Positions 1-4,503 of a DNA stretch of 6,260 nt are shown piece by piece. The DNA is taken from contig CAYQQO010000035.1 of NCBI GenBank assembly GCA_964420115.1, positions 1 through 6,260 of the forward strand, written 5' to 3'. Each line of letters begins with the position of its first letter. Positions within the stretch are counted from its first letter, which is position 1. The stretch comes from CAYQQO01 sp964420115 (GTDB taxonomy: Bacteria > Patescibacteriota > Minisyncoccia > Portnoybacterales > UBA2143). The translations under genes were made by a program, and so were the position numbers. The notes below the pieces were generated by a model. The model searched no databases. It was not told the origin of the DNA and saw only the letters and a program-made list of their open reading frames with translations.

Positions 1-56
1 ATTGATAATTTTATATCACCTAAAAAGTCCAATATGTTATGGACGGATACAAGCTC

Positions 57-85
57 TTGCCAAGAGGAATAATATCACATATAAT
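57..85 (+). promoter_or_regulatory. sigma70-type promoter of the tRNA cluster
   Basis: A -35 box TTGCCA (57-62) and a perfect -10 box TATAAT (80-85) are separated by exactly 17 bp. The expected start point is 91-93, which coincides with the mature 5' end of the first tRNA (91). A perfect 6+1+6 dyad, CTCTTG-C-CAAGAG (54-66), overlaps the -35 box and could be an operator or chance. No gene is visible in bases 1-53; they hold only a weak 5-bp hairpin (GTCCA 27-31 with TGGAC 40-44). Confidence 0.75.
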
Positions 86-90
86 ACCAC

Positions 91-161
91 TGCGGGGTGG
101 AGAAGCAGTATCTCGTGAGGCCCATAACCTCAAGACCCGGGTGCAATTCCCGGCCCCGCAA
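91..161 (+). tRNA. initiator tRNA-fMet (CAT)
   Basis: The cloverleaf is complete: acceptor 91-97/154-160 (7 bp, position 1-72 is U-A), D stem 100-103/111-114, anticodon stem 116-120/128-132 and T stem 137-141/149-153. The anticodon is CAT at 123-125. Initiator traits are the reversed A11-U24 pair in the D stem, two G-C pairs at the base of the anticodon stem, a weak 1-72 pair and overall likeness to bacterial fMet tRNA. Discriminator A161 is followed by CAA, so CCA must be added enzymatically. Unusual features: the D loop is only 7 nt (AGCAGTA) and lacks the G18-G19 pair of bases, the T loop is TGCAATT with G at position 55, the anticodon loop has C at position 33, and the variable loop is only 4 nt. 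Because every stem pairs fully, a functional divergent tRNA is more likely than a pseudogene. Confidence 0.9.
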
Positions 162-172
162 CAAGCACTTAC

Positions 173-245
173 GGCGGTGTAGCTCAGTGGTTAGAGCAGC
201 AGGATCATAATCTGCGTGTCGGGGGTTCAAATCCCTCCACCGCTA
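173..245 (+). tRNA. tRNA-Met (CAT), elongator type
   Basis: Acceptor stem 173-179/238-244 closes with a G-U pair at 1-72. D stem is 182-185/194-197, anticodon stem 199-203/211-215 with loop ATCATAA, and T stem 221-225/233-237 with the normal loop TTCAAAT. The anticodon is CAT at 206-208. The acceptor and D-arm sequence (GGCGGTGTAGCTCAG) closely resembles Gram-positive elongator tRNA-Met. A CAT anticodon could also be the lysidine-modified Ile2 tRNA; the acceptor sequence makes Met more likely. Discriminator A245 is followed by CTA, so CCA is not encoded. The gene lies 11 nt after the initiator tRNA and is probably cotranscribed with it. Confidence 0.93.
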
Positions 246-257
246 CTAAAAAAAAGG

Positions 258-336
258 GGGGGCGTAGCATAGCCCGGTCCAATGCGTCAGCTTGTCACGC
301 TGAAGATCGTGGGTTCAAATCCCATCGCCCCCGCCA
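258..336 (+). tRNA. tRNA-Asp (GTC)
   Basis: Acceptor stem GGGGGCG (258-264) pairs perfectly with CGCCCCC (326-332). D stem is 267-270/282-285 with a canonical loop containing GG (276-277). Anticodon stem 287-291/299-303 has loop TTGTCAC and anticodon GTC at 294-296. T stem is 309-313/321-325 with loop TTCAAAT. Discriminator G333, the identity base for aspartyl-tRNA synthetase, is followed by an encoded CCA (334-336), unlike the two Met tRNAs upstream. It is the last gene of the three-tRNA unit, 12 nt after tRNA-Met. Confidence 0.97.
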
Positions 337-345
337 ACGCAAAAC

Positions 346-375
346 AAAAAACAACTCTTATGAGTTGTTTTTTTT
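346..375. terminator. bidirectional intrinsic terminator
   Basis: The stem ACAACTC (351-357) pairs with GAGTTGT (362-368) around a TTAT loop. It is followed by a T run (368-375) on the + strand and preceded by an A-rich tract (341-351), which gives a T tract on the - strand. It ends the tRNA unit and also the leftward UPF0251 gene, whose stop codon is 35 bp away. Confidence 0.9.
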
Positions 376-410
376 AGCGCGCTTAACAGTGTTTAAGGCA
401 GTGATTAAAC

Positions 411-686
411 TTATTTGACTATCTTTATCGCCTTCCCCTCTATCAAAGCGCGGCTTGTTTTTTTGTAAGCAGATGAAAGAATTCTTTGAAAAGTGCTTTG
501 AGAAGTATTCATTTTTTTAGCTGCTTCTTCTTGATCCAAATCCTTTATATTCTTCAATCTTAAGGCCTCCACTTCTTCAGCGGTTAATTCAACAACTTCT
601 AAACGCCTCATTGGGACACCCTGAGGTTTAAAATATTTTATACCCGGGTTGAATCTAACCCTTCTGCATAATCTAGGTCTTGGCAT
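411..686 (-). CDS. UPF0251 (DUF134) family predicted DNA-binding protein
   Basis: The 91-residue product matches the UPF0251/DUF134 family pattern over its whole length: an N-terminal MPRPR-C-RRV segment, a YFKP-GVP motif (residues 18-25), an LT-EEVEALRL helix (about 34-44) and a helix-turn-helix-like stretch QEEAAKKMNTSQSTFQRIL (about 52-70). Proteins of this family are annotated as putative DNA-binding regulators and often sit beside DUF5320, NifX-like and metal-related genes; their ligand is generally unknown. The ATG start lies inside the end of the CDF gene, with a 14-nt overlap, so translation is probably coupled to it. The upstream ribosome binding site is weak. It may regulate the metal-related genes next to it, including through the palindromes at 1752-1772 and 2125-2138; that link is inference. 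Confidence 0.9.
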   Translation of the reverse strand: MPRPRLCRRVRFNPGIKYFKPQGVPMRRLEVVELTAEEVEALRLKNIKDLDQEEAAKKMNTSQSTFQRILSSAYKKTSRALIEGKAIKIVK

Positions 687-1736
687 ATTGTTTTCTTTCT
701 AAACTAATTTTGCATTTAGGGCAAATGATCTGGGAGCAGGGAACCCCGGCTTCATGAGGAGTTTTGTACCTGCATTTTGGGCAAATACAATCGCCGCCGG
801 GACCTTGGCCGGATGAATCTTTTTCCTCGCCTCTAAACTTTCCTCTTTTCTGCCAGCCGAATCCCTTGCCAATATCAGGCTTAAAATAGCTTATTTCAAC
901 CTGATGGCTCTTAATCTGAATAGCGACATATTCCAAAGATTCAATCTCTTTTACAAGGTTTTCTTTTAGCTTATTGGAAATATTAGTGGCTTGGTCAACA
1001 TTTAAATTACTTGGCAATCCTATCTCAATATTAGCTGTAACAGCTGAACCTTTTTTTGTGTTTTTATAGAATCTATTCCAATATTTTCTTTTTTAGCAAT
1101 TGATTTTATCTCTTCCTCTATCTCTTTGCCGGCTGAAACATCCGAAAGAGAATCAACGGCTTCCTTGCCCAGAGAAAATGACTCTTTAATAATATAGAGA
1201 CCGATAAAAAGGGCTAAAAGAGAATCAATATATATCCAATAGTTTGTTAAAAACAATCCTATTAAAACAACCAGCGATGTATAGACATCCACTCTGGAAT
1301 GAACTCCGTCAGAAAGTAAAGAAACTGAATTTTCTTTTTTGCCGTAATGGATTTTTAACCTGGCCATTACTTCATTAACAACCACTGAAACAAGCATCAC
1401 GCCCAAAGCCAAATAACCAACAACCACTGGAGAGGGATTGCTAAATTCTCGAACTGACCCGCCAATAATAAAGAGGCCTGTTAGAAAAATAATTATTGTT
1501 ATTATCAGCCCGGCTAAAACCTCAAACTTGTAACGGCCGTAAGGATGTTTTTCATCCACCGGCTTTTTAGCTATTTTTATACCAACAAAACTAATAGCTG
1601 AAGATAATATGTCCATCCCTGAATGAAGACCTTCGGCAAAAATTGCAGAAGAACCAGCTAAAAAACCAACCACTAATTTACCAGCGGCTAAAAATATATT
1701 AGCTATTATTGATATTACTGCAACTTTTTCTTTCAT
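673..1736 (-). CDS. cation diffusion facilitator with Cys-rich C-terminal tail, -1 frameshift
   Basis: This is a membrane metal-cation/proton antiporter of the CDF family, probably exporting Zn or a similar divalent metal. The first frame (1020-1736, 238 aa) holds the membrane domain. It has two HxxxD metal-site motifs, H38/D42 in TM2 and H146/D150 in TM5, the HD-HD pattern typical of Zn transporters, plus the HPYGRYKFE loop (64-72). That frame then runs through nine unrelated codons to a TAG at 1020. Shifting to -1 at the A_AAA_AAG heptamer (1056-1050) restores the ferredoxin-like cytoplasmic dimerisation domain, ending near a VAIQIKSH segment. It continues into a tail with C317, C319, C322, H328, C334, C339 and C342, likely a zinc ribbon. 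The restored protein is 354 aa, about 50 longer than a typical CDF. The ATG has an AGAGGA ribosome binding site (1744-1749) 7 nt upstream. A separate gene starting at TTG 1017 is unlikely because it would begin mid-domain. Confidence 0.85.
1033..1058 (-). other. A_AAA_AAG slippery heptamer and short downstream hairpin
   Basis: On the - strand the zero-frame codons CAA-AAA-AAG contain the heptamer A_AAA_AAG (1056-1050), the class used for -1 frameshifting in E. coli dnaX. Four nucleotides later a 5-bp hairpin forms between AGCTG (1045-1041) and CAGCT (1037-1033) with a TTA loop. The zero-frame TAG lies at 1022-1020. The heptamer is in the correct phase, and the -1 frame is exactly the one that encodes the rest of the CDF domain. 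The hairpin is short for a frameshift stimulator, and no clear upstream Shine-Dalgarno-like stimulator is visible. A one-base homopolymer error (A7 for A8) remains an alternative. Confidence 0.6.
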
Positions 1737-1751
1737 CTTAAAATCCTCTAA

Positions 1752-1775
1752 TATACTATATTATATAGTATAACA
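1752..1775 (-). promoter_or_regulatory. promoter and palindromic operator candidate of the CDF gene
   Basis: Two perfect 9-bp arms, TATACTATA (1752-1760) and TATAGTATA (1764-1772), flank a TTA spacer. On the - strand the palindrome overlaps an extended -10 element TGTTATACT (1775-1767) and a second -10-like TATAAT (1765-1760). No good -35 box is visible; that position falls in the terminator hairpin upstream. A dyad laid over the -10 region suits a repressor site, but the AT richness makes chance palindromes easier. Confidence 0.5.
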
Positions 1776-1784
1776 TTAAATATA

Positions 1785-1818
1785 GGAGGAGGCCTCTTTC
1801 CAAGAGGCCTCCCTTTTA
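1785..1818 (-). terminator. terminator hairpin after the DUF5320 gene
   Basis: An 11-bp perfect stem (1788-1798 with 1802-1812) contains GGAGGCCTC and closes on a 3-nt loop. It starts 3 bp beyond the DUF5320 stop codon. On the - strand it is followed by a weak, interrupted T/A tract rather than a long T run, so termination may be partial and some transcript may continue into the CDF gene. Confidence 0.65.
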
Positions 1819-2073
1819 CTTTTGATTCTTAAGGGATTCTAATTCTTTTTCAACTTCTTTTAACTCTTCTTTCAAAATATCTCTTTCCTCTTTTAAAACG
1901 GCTTTTTCGTCTTGGTCAGTCCAGTCCCTCAATCCATATCCGCGACCAAAACCGCTTCGGGGAAATCCTCGGCCAGCACCCCTTTTCCAACCCATACCTT
2001 TGCCGCAAGGACCCATCCCCCAGCCAGTGCCAGGACCAGCCCCCCAAGGACCAGCGCCATTAAATCTAGGCAT
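1816..2073 (-). CDS. DUF5320 family Gly-rich / coiled-coil protein
   Basis: The 85-residue product begins MPRFNGAGPWGAGPGTG, the pattern of the DUF5320 family. Residues 5-47 are Gly-, Arg-, Trp- and Met-rich with a single Cys (C23). Residues 52-85 form a charged Leu/Glu/Lys heptad-like helix, likely a coiled coil for oligomerisation. The family has no established biochemical role; members often lie beside Mrp/NifX-type and UPF0251 genes, hinting at metal-cofactor handling. The ATG has a strong AAAGGAG ribosome binding site about 8 nt upstream and a near-consensus promoter at 2144-2172, so high expression is likely. The metal link is inferred from the CDF and UPF0251 genes downstream. Confidence 0.82.
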   Translation of the reverse strand: MPRFNGAGPWGAGPGTGWGMGPCGKGMGWKRGAGRGFPRSGFGRGYGLRDWTDQDEKAVLKEERDILKEELKEVEKELESLKNQK

Positions 2074-2124
2074 AATTATTTCTCCTTTGTATTAATTAGA
2101 CGATAGCCCGACCTTTATATATTT

Positions 2125-2138
2125 TAGATAGCTATCTA
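2125..2138. promoter_or_regulatory. 14-bp perfect palindrome at the DUF5320 transcription start
   Basis: TAGATAGCTATCTA is a perfect palindrome placed at about +1 to +13 of the promoter read leftward. A repressor bound there would block transcription. No known regulator family can be assigned from the sequence. Confidence 0.5.
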
Positions 2139-2143
2139 TTTTG

Positions 2144-2172
2144 AGTATATACCCATAATAATAGGTTGTCAA
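2144..2172 (-). promoter_or_regulatory. strong sigma70-type promoter of the DUF5320 gene
   Basis: On the - strand a consensus -35 TTGACA (2172-2167), a 17-bp spacer and a -10 TATACT (2149-2144) predict a start near 2137. This gives a leader of about 65 nt before the ATG at 2073. Confidence 0.85.
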
Positions 2173-2174
2173 TA

Positions 2175-2276
2175 CTAAAAGAGAAAGAAGAGAACAAGAA
2201 GCCCTAAGGCGCTTACAAACCCAGCTAAAAAATAAAAAAGCGGGAACCTGTTATGGCCCCGCTTTTTAAAAGACAT
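2175..2276 (-). CDS. doubtful small membrane peptide
   Basis: This ATG-started frame encodes 33 residues, a basic N-terminus (SFKKRGHNR) followed by a single hydrophobic segment (FPLFYFLAGFVSALGLL and on), as in a one-pass membrane peptide. A longer version starting at TTG 2411 (78 aa) has an N-terminal part that does not look like coding sequence. The GGGG before the ATG is too close for a normal ribosome binding site, and a terminator-like hairpin lies within the frame (2235-2267), so it may be non-coding or a remnant. The stop codon lies only 3 bp from the -35 box of the DUF5320 promoter. Confidence 0.3.
   Translation of the reverse strand: MSFKKRGHNRFPLFYFLAGFVSALGLLVLFFLF
2235..2267. 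terminator. terminator-like hairpin
   Basis: AAAAAGCGGG (2235-2244) pairs perfectly with CCCGCTTTTT (2258-2267) around a 13-nt loop. On the - strand it is followed by a T-rich stretch, giving a textbook intrinsic terminator for leftward transcription from the decayed locus at 2317-2532. It also overlaps the doubtful small membrane ORF. Confidence 0.5.
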
Positions 2277-2316
2277 ACCCCTTTCTTGCAGTTTATTCAG
2301 CCCCGGAAGATAAAAT

Positions 2317-2532
2317 TCAATATAGCGAGTTGTCCATTTTGAAATGCATCTGGCATCCACTCCGTTGAAAAGAACCCTTAACCCCCCCTTGCTCAGGCGG
2401 AAAAGACCCAATAATCCTTATTTCGCTTCTGGGTTCTCCGGAAGGCGGATAAATAATATACCCGCTGCCTCAATTGGAAAAGACCGCCAAAAAGATCATC
2501 CCTGCCAACAGAATCATTGTTCTTACTTTCAT
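2317..2532 (-). pseudogene. remnant of an exported (possibly lipoprotein) gene with in-frame TGA
   Basis: An ATG at 2532 with a good ribosome binding site (GGAG about 8 nt upstream) opens a signal-peptide-like sequence: basic MKVRT, then hydrophobic MILLAGMIFLAVF. A TGA at 2472-2470 stops it after 20 codons, just before GSG. Past the TGA the same frame stays open for 50 more codons (starting GSGYIIYPPSGEPRSE) to a second TGA at 2319-2317. The TGA falls where a lipoprotein would have its Cys and could derive from TGT or TGC by one change, although Asn just before it is not a typical lipobox residue. No family is recognised. A run of seven G further on (2388-2382) may mark another frameshift. 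It could be a pseudogene or a very short leader peptide. Confidence 0.35.
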
Positions 2533-2741
2533 TTTTCTCTCCTTTTTTGTTTCTATAAGTTATTTTTTACTCCGTTGTTAACTTTCTAAAAACTCTTCCG
2601 GCCAATAGTTGCTGCTATATTAAACACCCCTTTTTATCCAAGGGCGCTCGCAAACAAAAGAAGCATCTATTGTATTAAATCTTTCAAAGAACATTTTGTG
2701 CCTTTGCAATAATAAAAAAACAAAAAAAGTCAATGTTTTTC
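2533..2741. other. intergenic stretch without a recognisable gene
   Basis: No convincing coding frame is seen on either strand. A weak leftward promoter candidate is TTGGAT (2641-2636), 16 bp and TATAGC (2619-2614), which could serve the remnant gene starting at 2532. Confidence 0.4.
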
Positions 2742-2752
2742 TTGACTTTTTT
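2723..2752. repeat. AT-rich inverted repeat overlapping the -35 box
   Basis: An 11-bp perfect dyad, AAAAAAGTCAA (2723-2733) with TTGACTTTTTT (2742-2752), encloses an 8-nt spacer. The right arm carries the -35 box of the promoter of the gene at 2819. It may be an operator, or a weak terminator shielding the promoter from incoming transcription. Confidence 0.5.
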
Positions 2753-2770
2753 ATGACATTTTAATAGAAT
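2742..2770 (+). promoter_or_regulatory. promoter of the Cys-rich/coiled-coil protein gene
   Basis: The -35 TTGACT (2742-2747) and -10 TAGAAT (2765-2770) are spaced by 17 bp. Transcription should start near 2777, giving a leader of about 42 nt that includes the AAGGAG ribosome binding site at 2807-2812. Confidence 0.8.
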
Positions 2771-2818
2771 TTTAAAAGTAAATTAACAACAAAACAAAAG
2801 AAAAAGAAGGAGAAAACA

Positions 2819-3259
2819 ATGCCAAATGGAAAAATGCGCAGGCCGTATGAAGATTTTGGCCCCCACAAGTACGCTAATCACGACGGCACCTCTAACTGTG
2901 AACACGACTGCGGGTGCTGGATGGGGTCAGCTCGTTCCGGCGGCCCGCTTGGGATTAACCCTTTTGACAAATGCCCCAACAATCCCAAAAACGGCGTTCT
3001 TCAGGAAGAAAAAAAAGATTATAAAGACTGCGTTGAAGGACGCATCCAAGAGCTTGAAAAAATCCGCTGCGAATTTCTTCGGCTAAAAAGGATTTTTAAA
3101 GAAGCAAAAGAAGGAAGCAAAATCAGCCTTGTAAGACAACTTAGAGAAGAACAGGAGAAAAGCCGATTGCTAGAAGAACTAATCAGAGGACTCAACAAAG
3201 CCCTTCATTCAAGCCAAAAGACAATCTACGAAGGTCTCCGGCTGGCGGCTCGGCGATAA
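2819..3259 (+). CDS. Cys-rich N-terminal, coiled-coil C-terminal protein of unknown function
   Basis: The 146-residue product has no function I can name. The N-terminal third carries C27, C31, C33 and C52 in the stretch CEHDCGCWMG-SARSGGP-GINPFDKCPNNP, with nearby H16, H21 and H29, which looks like a compact metal-binding or disulfide-knotted motif. I associate this CWMG...SGGP...P-F-CP-NP arrangement with conserved hypothetical proteins of candidate-phylum bacteria, but could not search. Residues about 62-140 are charged and helical, probably a coiled coil, with C71 and C84. No signal peptide or membrane segment is seen, so it is probably cytoplasmic. The start is well supported: AAGGAG sits 6 nt upstream and a good promoter precedes it. 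It is a single-gene unit with its own terminator. Confidence 0.8.
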   Translation: MPNGKMRRPYEDFGPHKYANHDGTSNCEHDCGCWMGSARSGGPLGINPFDKCPNNPKNGVLQEEKKDYKDCVEGRIQELEKIRCEFLRLKRIFKEAKEGSKISLVRQLREEQEKSRLLEELIRGLNKALHSSQKTIYEGLRLAARR

Positions 3260-3289
3260 CACAGAGGCTCTATCCCTAACCGATTTGGC

Positions 3290-3319
3290 AAAAGCCCCGA
3301 CATATTGTCAGGGCTTTTT
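3290..3319. terminator. bidirectional intrinsic terminator
   Basis: AAAAGCCC (3290-3297) pairs with GGGCTTTT (3311-3318); after one mismatch the stem continues as GACA/TGTC around a TAT loop. T and A tracts on either side serve both the rightward gene ending at 3259 and the leftward gat operon ending at 3330. Confidence 0.9.
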
Positions 3320-3329
3320 CTATGCCAAT

Positions 3330-3968
3330 TTATCTATTTTTTTTCAGCCATTTCCTTTCTATTTGCGGCCATTTTGAATAAATAAAAAGAGATCCCAACA
3401 AGCCGCCCAAAGTGCCAAAAACAACATCCCAAAACGTATCATCCCATGTTGTTTGAAAAGGATCAAAAAGAAGTTTTGTCCCCAAAGCCAAATCCGTCCC
3501 CCACTCGTAAAGCTCCCATATAATAGATATTAAAAAAGTGCCAACAAAGGCGATAAAGGCCGTTTTAATTTTTTGGTTGCTCCAGTTTTGAGACAAACCA
3601 CCCGGCTGGCGGTCAGCTGCAAAGAAAACAACCAAAACAGCCACTAAAATTGAGTTTGAAAAATGAATAAAAGAATCGTACTCTATATCAATATGGAAAA
3701 GGCCGAGCCCGCCTAAAGCGGCAGTGATATAGAAAATAGCGACAAAATATTCCAATGTTTTTAAAAGAGAAAAAGTATACTTTTTATGCCATTTTTTGTA
3801 GTAGAAATAACGAGGCAAAAAAACCAAAAGCGGAGCAAACATTAAATAAGTAACAGCTAAAAAAACATCTCTTGGCTCTTTAATAAAATAATAATAATAA
3901 CTTAGGGGAAAGCTAATAAGGGCTAAAAAATTTATTAAATAAGTGCCAAATCCCTTGTTTTTAACCAT
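3330..3968 (-). CDS. YjdF/DUF2238-like integral membrane protein
   Basis: The 212-residue product has about six hydrophobic segments (near residues 8-28, 35-52, 72-92, 103-118, 136-153 and 180-197). Conserved-looking polar residues sit in or near the membrane: YDSFIHF (97-103), WELYEWGTD (151-159) and TWDDTFWD (174-181). This D-x3-HF, WE-x2-E-x3-D and DT-x2-D layout resembles the YjdF/DUF2238 membrane family, whose function is unknown. Gly-rich turns in the last segment (GTLGGLLG) and a basic C-terminus suggest a cytoplasmic end. The ATG begins 1 nt after the stop of the upstream gene, so translation is probably coupled. It is the last gene of the gatC operon. The family assignment rests on motif pattern only. 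Confidence 0.65.
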   Translation of the reverse strand: MVKNKGFGTYLINFLALISFPLSYYYYFIKEPRDVFLAVTYLMFAPLLVFLPRYFYYKKWHKKYTFSLLKTLEYFVAIFYITAALGGLGLFHIDIEYDSFIHFSNSILVAVLVVFFAADRQPGGLSQNWSNQKIKTAFIAFVGTFLISIIWELYEWGTDLALGTKLLFDPFQTTWDDTFWDVVFGTLGGLLGSLFIYSKWPQIERKWLKKNR

Positions 3969-3969
3969 T

Positions 3970-4503
3970 TTATATCGCCTCTAAATCCTCCATCGCTCTT
4001 TGGTAAATTTCAATTGTCCTCTTTGCCTGGCTGTGGGTTAATTCAAAATCAGGATTATGGACAATTTGATTTCTAAGTTTATGCGCCTGCCAAAGCTCGT
4101 TTATATTAGACGCTTGAGCTGAAGTTAGCTGTTTAAGACGTTCGCCCATATCTTCTCCTTTGTAGCCAATCCTTTTTAGTAGATCATCTAAAATTTTATC
4201 GGCCTCAATAACAGCCAGCTTATTTCTATCCATATCATCGCTTTCCACCTTTTCTAAAATTGAATCCCATTTTTTATTGATTTCTTTTTTGGGCAAAACC
4301 GGCGTCTCAACGCTGGCCATGATCATTTCTAAAGATTTTTTAATATTTTTCCTAATTTTAATTATTAAAACGACAATAGAAATAAAAAGGGCTATTGAAA
4401 CAATTATTGAAAGAACTTTCAAAAGAGCGGCCATAGTTTGCCACTCCAATGAACCAAAAAGCGACACTGAAAACTCTAAAAAACTAAGAAGAAATTCTTT
4501 CAT
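3970..4503 (-). CDS. membrane-anchored HEPN-like protein
   Basis: The 177-residue product has a hydrophobic N-terminal segment (about 25-49) followed by a basic patch (KIRKNIKK), so the rest is expected in the cytoplasm. The C-terminal half (about 90-177) is all-helical and contains RNQIVH (R144-H149), which fits the R-N-x3-H motif of HEPN nucleic-acid-processing or -binding domains, preceded by a helix beginning near IEADKILDDLL. No family name is certain. The ATG start overlaps the last 20 nt of gatA; an internal ATG at residue 24, with GGAG about 9 nt upstream, is an alternative that would avoid the overlap but shorten the hydrophobic N-terminus. Cotranscription with gatCA raises, but does not prove, a link to tRNA or translation. 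RNase activity is inference. Confidence 0.7.
   Translation of the reverse strand: MKEFLLSFLEFSVSLFGSLEWQTMAALLKVLSIIVSIALFISIVVLIIKIRKNIKKSLEMIMASVETPVLPKKEINKKWDSILEKVESDDMDRNKLAVIEADKILDDLLKRIGYKGEDMGERLKQLTSAQASNINELWQAHKLRNQIVHNPDFELTHSQAKRTIEIYQRAMEDLEAI

Noticed and set aside
27..44. Hairpin GTCCA/TGGAC upstream of the tRNA promoter as a terminator
   Set aside because: The stem is only 5 bp with an 8-nt loop and no T run follows.
673..1017. Stand-alone 114-aa gene starting at TTG
   Set aside because: Its N-terminus starts in the middle of the CDF cytoplasmic domain, there is no ribosome binding site, and the -1 frame extends upstream exactly to the slippery heptamer.
1912..2106. Open frame on the + strand, 64 codons
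   Set aside because: It is the antisense of the DUF5320 gene; its Ser/Pro/Thr-rich composition mirrors the Gly/Arg-rich repeat, and it has no ribosome binding site.
2382..2388. Programmed frameshift at the seven-G run (- strand)
   Set aside because: Neither flanking frame is recognisable protein, so there is no evidence that joining them makes a real product.
2344..2589. Open frame on the + strand, 81 codons
   Set aside because: No ribosome binding site or promoter is seen, the composition is not protein-like, and it runs against a better signal-peptide start on the other strand.
2826..3086. Overlapping + strand frame within the Cys-rich protein gene
   Set aside because: It is out of frame with the gene that owns the AAGGAG site and promoter; its Thr/Ala-rich sequence is a shadow.
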